In this document: piece by piece, positions 1 to 7,270 of the stretch
How the letters are laid out: every line of letters starts with the position of its first letter
Position numbering within the stretch: the stretch's first letter is position 1
Assembly: GCF_002224285.1 (NCBI RefSeq)
Contig: NZ_CP022436.1
Coordinates: forward strand, 4,464,001-4,528,000
Length of the DNA: 64,000 nt
DNA from: Arthrobacter sp. YN
GTDB lineage: Bacteria; Actinomycetota; Actinomycetes; Actinomycetales; Micrococcaceae
Reading direction: 5' to 3'
The notes under the pieces: generated by a model
The model's database searches: none
The model's input: the letters and a program-made list of their open reading frames with translations, nothing else
What the model was told of the DNA's origin: nothing
Made by a program: the position numbers and the translations under genes

Positions 1-1146
1 GACCGCACCAATTTCCAGGAAACGTCCGAGCCCGTTTTCCTGAACTCCGGCTTTGTCTACGAATCGGCCGCCGCTGCCGAACGTGCCTTCACCGGCGAGG
101 ACGAACGCTTCGTTTACTCCCGCTACGGCAACCCGTCCGTCGCCACATTCCAGGAGCGGCTGCGGCTGCTCGAAGGCACCGAGGCATGCTTTGCCACGGC
201 GTCCGGCATGTCCGCGGTCTTCACAGCCCTGGGTGCCCTGCTGGCCGCAGGCGACCGAGTGGTTGCCGCCCGCTCGCTGTTCGGCTCCTGCTTCGTGATC
301 CTCAACGAGATACTGCCCCGCTGGGGTGTGGAAACCGTGTTCGTTGACGGCCCGGATCTGGATCAGTGGCGTGAAGCCCTCTCGGAACCGACCACTGCCG
401 TGTTCTTTGAGTCGCCGTCCAATCCCATGCAGGAGATCGTCGATATCGCCGCCGTCAGCGAACTGGCGCATGCCGCCGGGGCGACTGTCGTGGTCGACAA
501 TGTTTTCGCCACTCCCCTGCTGCAGCGCTGCGGTGAGCTGGGCGCAGACGTGATCGTGTACTCCGGCACCAAGCATATTGATGGCCAAGGTCGTGTCCTT
601 GGCGGCGCGATCCTGGGCACTAAAGAGTTCATCGATGGTCCCGTCAAGCAACTCATGCGCCATACTGGCCCTTCCCTTTCCGCGTTCAATGCCTGGGTAC
701 TGACCAAGGGTTTGGAGACCATTGGACTGCGGGTGAACCACAGCTCGGCATCCGCATTGAAGATCGCAGAGTGGCTCGAGCAGCAACCCGCCATCAGCTG
801 GGTCAAGTACCCGCTGCTCACGTCCCACCCGCAGTACGAGCTTGCCGCGAAGCAGATGAAGGCCGGCGGCACTGTCCTGACGTTCGAGCTGTCTCCTTCG
901 GCCGGGCGCTCAGCCAAAGAGGCTGCGTTCGCCTTGCTCGATGGCCTCCGCGTCATTGACATCTCCAACAACCTGGGCGATTCCAAGTCCCTTATCACCC
1001 ACCCCGCCACCACCACCCACCGGGCCATGGGACCAGAGGGCCGGGCGGCGATCGGGCTCACCGACGGCGTGGTCCGCTTGTCTGTAGGACTGGAAGACGT
1101 GGACGATCTCATCCTGGATCTGGAGAAGGCCCTCAAACAGGTCTAA
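1..1146 (+). CDS. metZ: O-succinylhomoserine sulfhydrylase, 5'-truncated by window edge
   Basis: PLP-dependent Cys/Met metabolism enzyme (cystathionine gamma-synthase fold) expected to make homocysteine from O-succinylhomoserine and sulfide. The reading frame is open from base 1 (381 residues visible) and the true start lies upstream of the window. Seen: SRYGNPS near the N-terminus, the conserved D of VVVDNVFATP, and the PLP-lysine motif SGTKHIDGQGR with the lysine codon at 571-573. The GQGR after the lysine and the overall pattern match MetZ rather than MetB or MetC, but substrate (succinyl- versus acetyl-homoserine) cannot be decided from sequence by eye. It ends 10 bases before the next gene. 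Confidence 0.9.
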   Translation, partial: DRTNFQETSEPVFLNSGFVYESAAAAERAFTGEDERFVYSRYGNPSVATFQERLRLLEGTEACFATASGMSAVFTALGALLAAGDRVVAARSLFGSCFVILNEILPRWGVETVFVDGPDLDQWREALSEPTTAVFFESPSNPMQEIVDIAAVSELAHAAGATVVVDNVFATPLLQRCGELGADVIVYSGTKHIDGQGRVLGGAILGTKEFIDGPVKQLMRHTGPSLSAFNAWVLTKGLETIGLRVNHSSASALKIAEWLEQQPAISWVKYPLLTSHPQYELAAKQMKAGGTVLTFELSPSAGRSAKEAAFALLDGLRVIDISNNLGDSKSLITHPATTTHRAMGPEGRAAIGLTDGVVRLSVGLEDVDDLILDLEKALKQV

Positions 1147-1156
1147 CCTTGCTGCC

Positions 1157-1831
1157 ATGAGCGGGAACCATCCCTATCGCCGTGCCGGAGCGGTCATCGT
1201 TGCCGGCACGGTGGTGTGGTTCGTGGGAATCTCGCCTGTCTCGCGCGTCTACATCACACCGGACGATGCCGAACGCCTGCGCATGCTGACCTCCGGACGG
1301 CGCGGTTGGATCATGGGCCAGCACCTCACCGCCGTGGGGACCGTCGCCGTGCCGGTGGGATTCGCCGCGTTCGCCCGCGCCGCTCCGGGTAAGGACGCCG
1401 CTCCGGGTAAGGACGCCGCTCCGGGCAAGGACGCCGTTCCGGGTACCAACGCATCGCGCGGGAAAGCGAAGAAATGGGCTTTCGCTGCCGCCGGCGCATT
1501 GCTCGCGGGCGCCCCGTTCTTCGTCTCCAGCCTCGCCCGGCGGGCTGCTGACATTGAGGGTTTCGCCTACCGCCGTGGATCCAACGCGCCTTTCCTGGCC
1601 TATTCCGGGTTGCATGTTGTGGCGTTGGCCGCCTTGGGTGGGAGTCTTCTTTCCTTGCCCACAAAACGCTGGATCGGCGTCACGGCCGCGGTCAGCGCAC
1701 CTATCTACGGCGCCATTCTGGTAGCGAAAAAGGACATCCCGCCGTTCTGCTTCTACTTGGTGGAGGGCCTCGCTGGCGCCTACTTGATGGCGTGGGAAGA
1801 ACCGGAAGCCGACCAGCCTAAGGTCTCCTGA
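1157..1831 (+). CDS. Hypothetical multi-pass membrane protein
   Basis: A 224-residue protein I cannot assign to a named family. About five to six hydrophobic segments are visible (residues ~8-28, 55-75, 110-130, 150-172 and two more near 175-215). Between the second and third lies a soluble stretch made of repeated APGKDA units. The C-terminus is acidic. The ATG lies 10 bases after metZ, so the two are probably co-transcribed. Its last 14 bases overlap the 3' end of the convergent ligase gene. Possibly a DUF-type membrane protein with a role in the envelope; no function is claimed. Confidence 0.7.
   Translation: MSGNHPYRRAGAVIVAGTVVWFVGISPVSRVYITPDDAERLRMLTSGRRGWIMGQHLTAVGTVAVPVGFAAFARAAPGKDAAPGKDAAPGKDAVPGTNASRGKAKKWAFAAAGALLAGAPFFVSSLARRAADIEGFAYRRGSNAPFLAYSGLHVVALAALGGSLLSLPTKRWIGVTAAVSAPIYGAILVAKKDIPPFCFYLVEGLAGAYLMAWEEPEADQPKVS
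1382..1453 (+). repeat. 18-bp in-frame tandem repeat inside membrane-protein gene
   Basis: Three near-identical 18-base units (1382-1399, 1400-1417, 1418-1435; unit GCTCCGGGTAAGGACGCC) followed by one degenerate unit to 1453. Each encodes APGKDA, so copy-number change would keep the frame. It sits in the predicted loop between membrane segments. Confidence 0.9.
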
Positions 1832-3014
1832 CCCGGGTCAGCATCGGCGCGGGATCCTTGTGCGCGTCGGCGGAGGTTCCGCGAACCGTCACCTTCGCTG
1901 CATGCCCGACGACGGCGGCGAGGGCTGCGCTGGTGGGCGGACTGCCCGGCTGGTTCTGGCTGCCGCGCTGCCTGTTGTTGTACCGCACCGCCGCTTCCCG
2001 TTGCTCGTCCGCGCCATTCCCCCGCTCCAGCAGGTCTGAGATTCCCGCTTTGACCAGCTCCAATTCGCCTTGGTCATCCAGCACTGGGCTCACGTAATCC
2101 ACCAGCGCCCAGACAACGTCCGCTGCCGGCTGGGGACGGAAATCACCGAAGTCCAGGAGATCTCCACGCAACCCCGCATTGCTGGCCTGCCAACTCGCCA
2201 TCCGCAGGAGTGCCGTGGGCACCGCGGTGGGCTCAACGCCGTCGAGCATTTCCAAGGAAGCCGTCTCCACCAAAGCCCGCACCAGCACCGCAATCAACGC
2301 GGCGTCCTCGGCGCGGAGGCAAACGTCGGCTACGCGGACCTCCACGGTGGGGTGGTTCCGGGAGATGCGGGCGTCGAAGTAAATCATGGCCTCATCCAGG
2401 ATCACGCCTGTTTCCAACAGCCGGTTCACAATGCGTCGGTAGGCAGTGAGTGATCCGAACACGCCGGACGGTCCAGAGGTGGGCCAGCGGTTCCATGCCT
2501 GGGTGCGGTAGCTGTCGAAACCGGTGGGAAGGCCGCGCCAGTAGGGTGAGTTGGCGGTGAGGGCCGTGAGCACAGCCAGTTTGTCCCGGATATGGTCCAG
2601 GACCACCACACCTTCCTCAGGGGACTCAACAGAGGTGTGCACGTGGAATCCGCACGTCAGTTGTTCCGTGGCGATGATTCCGAAGCGATCCAGCATCGCG
2701 GCATAGCGGGGATCCGGGGTGGTGTGGGTGTTCGAATCCAGCGGGGAGGTAGCGATCGCAGCAACCCGCGCTCCGTGCTGCCGGGCTGCTTCGTTGGCCA
2801 TAGCCCGGCCGCGGCGGATCTGATGCAGAAGGTCACCGTAGCTGTGGCAGGGGCGGGTCTGGGTTTCGATCTGCTCCAGCTTGAGTTCGTGGTTGAGGCT
2901 CCTCGCGGATGCGGGTTGGTGGCGGCCCGCAAGCAGCGCGTCCGCGAGGGCAAGGGGCTCTCCCGTCACAGGATGGACGATGAGCAGCTCTTCCTCGACT
3001 CCGAAAGTCCGCAT
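1818..3014 (-). CDS. Carboxylate-amine ligase, GCS2/YbdK family (glutamate-cysteine ligase-like)
   Basis: 398 residues, the usual size for the YbdK/GCS2 family, whose members have ATP-dependent glutamate-cysteine ligase activity, often weak. Seen: the N-terminal signature GVEEELLIV (residues 5-13), an internal [11 protein letters not shown] motif with paired histidines, and [17 protein letters not shown], where metal- and substrate-binding residues lie in the family. The ATG is preceded by GGAG at very short spacing. It lies downstream of the HTH-MurA gene on the same strand with a 133-base gap, so co-transcription is possible. In ergothioneine producers a related enzyme (EgtA) makes gamma-Glu-Cys, but no egt genes are seen here. 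True substrate unknown. Confidence 0.85.
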   Translation of the reverse strand: MRTFGVEEELLIVHPVTGEPLALADALLAGRHQPASARSLNHELKLEQIETQTRPCHSYGDLLHQIRRGRAMANEAARQHGARVAAIATSPLDSNTHTTPDPRYAAMLDRFGIIATEQLTCGFHVHTSVESPEEGVVVLDHIRDKLAVLTALTANSPYWRGLPTGFDSYRTQAWNRWPTSGPSGVFGSLTAYRRIVNRLLETGVILDEAMIYFDARISRNHPTVEVRVADVCLRAEDAALIAVLVRALVETASLEMLDGVEPTAVPTALLRMASWQASNAGLRGDLLDFGDFRPQPAADVVWALVDYVSPVLDDQGELELVKAGISDLLERGNGADEQREAAVRYNNRQRGSQNQPGSPPTSAALAAVVGHAAKVTVRGTSADAHKDPAPMLTRVRRP

Positions 3015-3147
3015 GCTCCATTCTGCGTCAGGAGGCCGGTGGAGGACAGTGGCTGGAAGGGCAGCGAGGACTGCGCCCTTCCCGCCATCCGCACCAGAGC
3101 GAACTGGCGCCGATGGCGGGAACGGGCGCGCGGGCTACGCGTGGAGC

Positions 3148-4671
3148 CTAGTCCTGGAAGTACTCGATCTTGGCGCCGATGGTGTTCAACCGCTCGGCCA
3201 GGTCCTCGTAGCCACGCTCGATCACGTAGATGTTGCGGAGCTCGGACGTTCCCCGGGCGGCGAGCATCGCCAGGAGCAAGCAGGCGGCGGGGCGCAGGGC
3301 AGGCGGGCAGCCGATTTCGGCAGCGCGCCACTTAGTGGGTCCGTTGACGTAGATCCGGTGCGGATCCAGCAGTTGCACCTGGGCGCCCAGCTTGTTGAGT
3401 TCCGTCAAGTAGATGGCACGGTTCTCGTAGACCCAGTCGTGGATCATGGTCTGGCCCTCGGCGTTGCCCGCGATCACAGCAAAGAACGGCAGGTTATCGA
3501 TGTTCAGGCCCGGGAACGGCATCGGGTGGATCTTGTCCTGCGGCGCGCGGAGCTCGGAAGGCTTGGTGGTGACGTCCACCAAGCGGGTCCGGCCATTGCG
3601 TGCCATGTATTCGCCGGAGATTTCAAGATTCTGGCCCATCTGCTCCAAGGTGGCGAGCTCGATCTCCATGAATTCGATGGGAACCCGCCGGATGGTGACC
3701 TCGGAGTTGGTCACGATGCCCGCGGTGATCAGGCTCATGGCCTCGATGGGGTCCTCGGACGGGAAGTACTCGATCTCCACATCAATGGCGGAACGGCCTG
3801 TGATCTTCAGGGTGGTGGTGCCGACACCCTCGATCTCAACGCCCAGTCCCTGCAAGTAGAAACAAAGGTCCTGGACCATGTAGTTGGGGCTGGCATTGCG
3901 GATCACGGTGGTGCCCTCGCGGTGCGCGGCGGCCATGATCGCATTCTCGGTGACGGTGTCGCCGCGCTCGGTGAGGACGAAGGAACGGTGGTGGCCATCG
4001 GCCGGGGGCGCAGCTACGGAGTAGAAGCCGGACTTCGCTTCAACCTCAAGGCCGAACTGGCGCAGGGCCTGCATGTGCGGCTCCACTGTGCGCGTTCCGA
4101 GGTCGCAGCCACCAGCGTAGGGCAGCAAATACTCACTGGTCTCGTCCAGGAGCGGACCCAGCAGCATGATGACGCTGCGGGTTCGGCGGGCGGCGTCCAC
4201 GTCCATGGAACCGAGGTCCAGGACCTCGGGCCTGCGGATGCGGAGGTCGCTTCCGTTGAGCCAGGTACATTCGACGCCAATGGAGGTCAGTACTTCAACA
4301 ATCCTGTTGACTTCTTCGATGCGGGCCAGCCGGCGCAGCGTGGTGGTTCCGCGGTTGATGAGGCTGGCGCACAAAAGCGCCACACCGGCATTCTTGCTGC
4401 TGTTGACATCCACTTCGCCGGACAGGGTCTTGCCGCCCTCCACCCGGAGGTGGGTCATCTGCGGCTTGCCCACTTTGACGATTGATCGGCCGAATATTGC
4501 CTCAAGCCGTTCGATCATCCGGAGGCTGAGATTCTGCTTACCTTGCTCCATCCGCGCGATCGCGCTCTGGCTGGTTCCAAGCTCGGTAGCCAACTGCCCC
4601 TGCGTCCACCCTTTTTCGCCACGGGCGTTACGGAGCAGAAGGCCTACGTGTTCAGCGGTAGGTTGCGTCAT
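3148..4671 (-). CDS. MurA-like UDP-GlcNAc 1-carboxyvinyltransferase with N-terminal HTH domain
   Basis: 507 residues. Residues 1-65 form an XRE/Cro-type helix-turn-helix (GWTQGQLATELGTSQSAIAR). Residues ~72-507 are an EPSP-synthase fold of the MurA type, which joins phosphoenolpyruvate to UDP-GlcNAc in peptidoglycan synthesis. The PEP-binding Lys93 (NSSKNA) and the catalytic loop Cys189 (AGGCDLGTRTV) are both present, so the enzyme part looks active. Standard MurA is ~420 residues without the HTH. I chose the ATG at 4671 over a TTG two codons upstream; no strong ribosome site is visible. This is probably a second MurA paralogue; whether it is enzyme, regulator or both is unknown. Confidence 0.85.
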   Translation of the reverse strand: MTQPTAEHVGLLLRNARGEKGWTQGQLATELGTSQSAIARMEQGKQNLSLRMIERLEAIFGRSIVKVGKPQMTHLRVEGGKTLSGEVDVNSSKNAGVALLCASLINRGTTTLRRLARIEEVNRIVEVLTSIGVECTWLNGSDLRIRRPEVLDLGSMDVDAARRTRSVIMLLGPLLDETSEYLLPYAGGCDLGTRTVEPHMQALRQFGLEVEAKSGFYSVAAPPADGHHRSFVLTERGDTVTENAIMAAAHREGTTVIRNASPNYMVQDLCFYLQGLGVEIEGVGTTTLKITGRSAIDVEIEYFPSEDPIEAMSLITAGIVTNSEVTIRRVPIEFMEIELATLEQMGQNLEISGEYMARNGRTRLVDVTTKPSELRAPQDKIHPMPFPGLNIDNLPFFAVIAGNAEGQTMIHDWVYENRAIYLTELNKLGAQVQLLDPHRIYVNGPTKWRAAEIGCPPALRPAACLLLAMLAARGTSELRNIYVIERGYEDLAERLNTIGAKIEYFQD

Positions 4672-4881
4672 AACCAAGAAATATCACAGGTGAGCTAGAA
4701 GTCCCACACAAAACGCCGTTTGAGCGGTAAACGTCACACCATACCCGATCCGTGAGATATAGGGCACGACGGCGACCGGTCACCGCGGGCGAACGCTTTC
4801 CCTGAGGCGCCACCGGGCAGAAGTCCCCATTGCGGTCCGCGGGACAATACCAAAGCATGGAGGGAAAGCTCAGGGGGAAAC

Positions 4882-5892
4882 ATGCCTTTCTACGGCGCCG
4901 ACGTCGACCAACTCAAAGCACTCTCCAAGGCCTTGGCCAACGGTGCGTCACTGCTGACCAGCCGGGCCCGGGAGCTCGACTCCTTGATCGGCCAAGGCAT
5001 GACCGGCCAAGGCGGCGGCTGGCAGGGGCAGGATGCCAAGCGTTTTGCCGCCGATTGGCAGGGCCGCCTGAGGCCGTTGCTGGAGAGGACCATGCGAGGC
5101 CTGGAAGAGGCATCACAATCCGTGCTCACCAATGCCGACCAGCAGTCCTCCGCGTCCACGGAGGGTAGCGGTGATTCAGGCAGTTCAGACAGCGGCTCAG
5201 GCGGCTCAGGCAGTTCAGACAGCGGCTCAGGCGGTTCCGGGGACGACGCCACCACCAAAACCGCGGCCAATCCGAACCCCGACCAGCCCACACCCCAGGA
5301 AATCCTGGACAAGTACCAGGTCAGCGACGCAGAGACCACCAATTGGCCTGGGGACTGGGATCCCCTGCGCTTCGTTGTTGACCAAAGGGAGGTCACCGAG
5401 AAGGAAGCGGAACTCCTCAACGGCCTGGGTCCTTTCGAGATGAACGCCTTCAAGGGCATTCACGATGACGCCTTCAGCACTGCCGACGACCGCTTCCCCA
5501 GCGACGACCGCAACGATGACCAGAACGACGCGTTCCGTCACGCATATTGGAACGCGCTCATGGTCAAGGAGTTCGGTGCGGACTGGGCGGAGGACTACGC
5601 CACGGCGCACGAGCAGCTCCCCGGCAACCCCGCGCCCCGCGAAGCCATGGATCTGTACAACAATGAGGTGGGCCGCAATGTGGCCATAGCCAACCCGGAT
5701 GCCAGCGCTGAGGAGCTTGCGGACTTGATCGAGGAAGCCGTGAACAACGGCGACACTGTGGTGGTGGGACAGGACCTGCTGCCCCACCCGTCCAATGAGG
5801 TCCCCATGGACCAGACCGGCGACGCCAACAACGCCGAGCCCGCCCCGGGCGAGGACCCGGAATTCAACGACGAGTCGAGGACCACCTCGTGA
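4882..5892 (+). CDS. WXG100-like secreted protein with C-terminal toxin-like domain
   Basis: 336 residues in three parts. Residues 1-90 are a helical hairpin with a WQG turn (47-49) like WXG100/ESX substrates of type VII secretion. Residues ~93-150 are a Gly/Ser/Asp-rich linker. Residues ~150-310 form a soluble domain with the conserved-looking cluster DDQNDAFRHAYWNALM and DLYNNEVGRNVA, resembling a domain found at C-termini of secreted or polymorphic-toxin proteins (I think DUF6973, not certain). AGGGGG lies 5 bases before the ATG. The next gene overlaps by four bases and encodes a lipoprotein, a layout typical of effector-immunity pairs. No ESX machinery is in the window. Activity unknown. 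Confidence 0.7.
   Translation: MPFYGADVDQLKALSKALANGASLLTSRARELDSLIGQGMTGQGGGWQGQDAKRFAADWQGRLRPLLERTMRGLEEASQSVLTNADQQSSASTEGSGDSGSSDSGSGGSGSSDSGSGGSGDDATTKTAANPNPDQPTPQEILDKYQVSDAETTNWPGDWDPLRFVVDQREVTEKEAELLNGLGPFEMNAFKGIHDDAFSTADDRFPSDDRNDDQNDAFRHAYWNALMVKEFGADWAEDYATAHEQLPGNPAPREAMDLYNNEVGRNVAIANPDASAEELADLIEEAVNNGDTVVVGQDLLPHPSNEVPMDQTGDANNAEPAPGEDPEFNDESRTTS
5179..5238 (+). repeat. 30-bp tandem repeat encoding Gly/Ser/Asp linker
   Basis: Two 30-base units (5179-5208 and 5209-5238) differing only at their ends, coding the flexible linker between the WXG-like domain and the C-terminal domain. The unit begins GGCAGTTCAGACAGCGGCTC. Confidence 0.85.
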
Positions 5893-6404
5893 GGCTCCAA
5901 CGCCAACAACAGGCCCGACGACGGCCGCGGACTTCCGCTGGCCGCGCCACCCTTGCTGGCCGCATCACCGTTGCCGGCCGCGCCACCGCCCTAGGCTTGC
6001 TCACTGTCATCCTGGCCTGTGCCCTGGCCGCCTGCTCACTAGGAGGATCCGTCATGCCCGAATCGAATGAGAAGCTCAACAGCCAGGTGCTCGAGTCCGC
6101 GAAAAATGGGACGGCCTTGAAACTGGCTGACGCCACGGACTTCGAGTGGGACCAGGCGGGTTTCGTGACGGAGGGAACGCCGGCCAAGGACATCGAAGCA
6201 GCCTTCGGCGAGCCTCTGACCAAGGAGAACCGCTACACGGCGTCCCCAGCGTTGTTCGTCTTCCTGAAGGACGGGAAGGTGGCCAAGGCAATCCGTATCG
6301 TCCCGGATGCTTTCTTCGGCGCTGACGCACAGAAGAAGTACGGCCGGGACGTAGTCCTCACCCCGCCGGAGGGGAAAAAGGGCTTCCTCAACTGGCGTGA
6401 GTAA
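5889..6404 (+). CDS. Lipoprotein, possible immunity partner of the WXG-like protein
   Basis: 171 residues, starting at a GTG that overlaps the stop of the preceding gene (GTGA), so translation is probably coupled. A long basic N-terminus with repeated AGR motifs precedes a hydrophobic segment and a lipobox LAAC with the lipidated Cys49. The mature part (~120 residues) is soluble, with a pattern similar to small SmpA/BamE-like domains (EGTPAKDIEAAFGEPL), ending GFLNWRE. An outward-facing membrane-anchored protein encoded just after a secreted WXG protein suits an immunity or delivery role (inference). No family firmly recognised. Confidence 0.65.
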   Translation: MRLQRQQQARRRPRTSAGRATLAGRITVAGRATALGLLTVILACALAACSLGGSVMPESNEKLNSQVLESAKNGTALKLADATDFEWDQAGFVTEGTPAKDIEAAFGEPLTKENRYTASPALFVFLKDGKVAKAIRIVPDAFFGADAQKKYGRDVVLTPPEGKKGFLNWRE

Positions 6405-6434
6405 CGCCTAACGACAGCAGAAACTCCGCGATTC

Positions 6435-7169
6435 CTAGACGCGCCAGTACCCCAGGGCATCGATCCGGTGCTTGTCTACGCCCAGCGTCTTCCGCAGGTG
6501 CTTCACGATTGCCCGGGTACTGGAGGCTTCGCAGGCGATCCAGAAGAAGTCGTTATCCACGGACACACTCTCCGCAGTGAGCGCATCGCAGACTTCCTCA
6601 ACCAGAGCGGCACCGTCGCGTTTGCGCGGAACCCAGCTGACGACGTCGGACTCTGACGTACGCACCTCCAGCGAGGAGTCGGCGTCGTGCTGGTATTCAA
6701 GCCAGGCGGTCACTGGAGCCGCGCCCGCGGCAGTACGTTCCCGTTCGTCCAGCAGCGAGTTGATGGCCGGGATGGAGGCGGGATCGCCCACTACCCAGAT
6801 CCGGCGCGGAGCGGGCTGCGGGAACGTGAAGGAACTGCCCTGCACGGTGGCGTCGATGGTGTCGCCGGCCTGGACGGAGCGGGCCCAGTCGGCGGCAACC
6901 CCGTTGTGCATCGCGAAGTCCATGCTGAACGTGCCGTCCGCGGGGGAAGCGTTGACCAGGGTGTAGGCACGCTGATGGGCCTTGCCGGAATCATCGAACC
7001 ACAGCCGGATCCACATGGTGGGATGCAGCCCGCTTCGCTCCAGCAGTCCACCGTCGCGCACGTGCACGCGGAGGAAGTCCGGGGTGATTTCTTCCTTCCC
7101 GGTGACTTCCAGCGTGAAATCCTTGGCGCCCATGACTTTGAGCACGACGCCTTCCCAATTGCGCTTCAA
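6435..7169 (-). CDS. Siderophore-interacting protein (FAD-dependent ferric-siderophore reductase)
   Basis: About 244 residues of the SIP/ViuB family: cytoplasmic flavoproteins that release iron from imported ferric siderophores by reduction. Seen: the FAD-binding RAYTLV motif, the NAD(P)-domain start WVVGDPASIPAI, and the C-terminal aromatic GYWRV typical of the family. An in-frame GTG exists at 7184, but AAGGAG at 7176-7181 is placed six bases before a TTG at 7169, so I prefer the TTG start. The IdeR-type box lies ~62 bases upstream, which predicts repression when iron is plentiful. It is divergent from the penicillin-acylase gene. Confidence 0.9.
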   Translation of the reverse strand: MKRNWEGVVLKVMGAKDFTLEVTGKEEITPDFLRVHVRDGGLLERSGLHPTMWIRLWFDDSGKAHQRAYTLVNASPADGTFSMDFAMHNGVAADWARSVQAGDTIDATVQGSSFTFPQPAPRRIWVVGDPASIPAINSLLDERERTAAGAAPVTAWLEYQHDADSSLEVRTSESDVVSWVPRKRDGAALVEEVCDALTAESVSVDNDFFWIACEASSTRAIVKHLRKTLGVDKHRIDALGYWRV

Positions 7170-7230
7170 GCAACACTCCTTCACGAACGGCCACGATTTG
7201 TGAACGGGGCCAAAGCCATTTATCTTGAGC

Positions 7231-7249
7231 TTAAGTAAGCCTAACCTAA
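7231..7249. promoter_or_regulatory. IdeR/DtxR-family iron box
   Basis: TTAAGTAAGCCTAACCTAA matches the actinobacterial IdeR/DtxR/DmdR consensus TTAGGTTAGGCTAACCTAA at 16 of 19 positions. It sits between the divergent siderophore-reductase and penicillin-acylase genes, 21 bases before the latter's start, so it could control both. Confidence 0.88.
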
Positions 7250-7270
7250 GCTCGAAAGCGGCCAGAGATT

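Noticed and set aside
1818..1831. 14-base convergent overlap as a frameshift sign
   Set aside because: Both proteins end normally; a similar 14-base overlap occurs at 57191-57204, so this is ordinary gene packing.
3055..3082. GGAAGGGC/GCCCTTCC hairpin between HTH-murA and the ligase gene
   Set aside because: Eight-base stem without a T-run and between two same-strand genes; too weak to call a terminator.
2881..4485. 534-residue plus-strand frame
   Set aside because: Antisense to the HTH-MurA gene, whose catalytic residues are intact.
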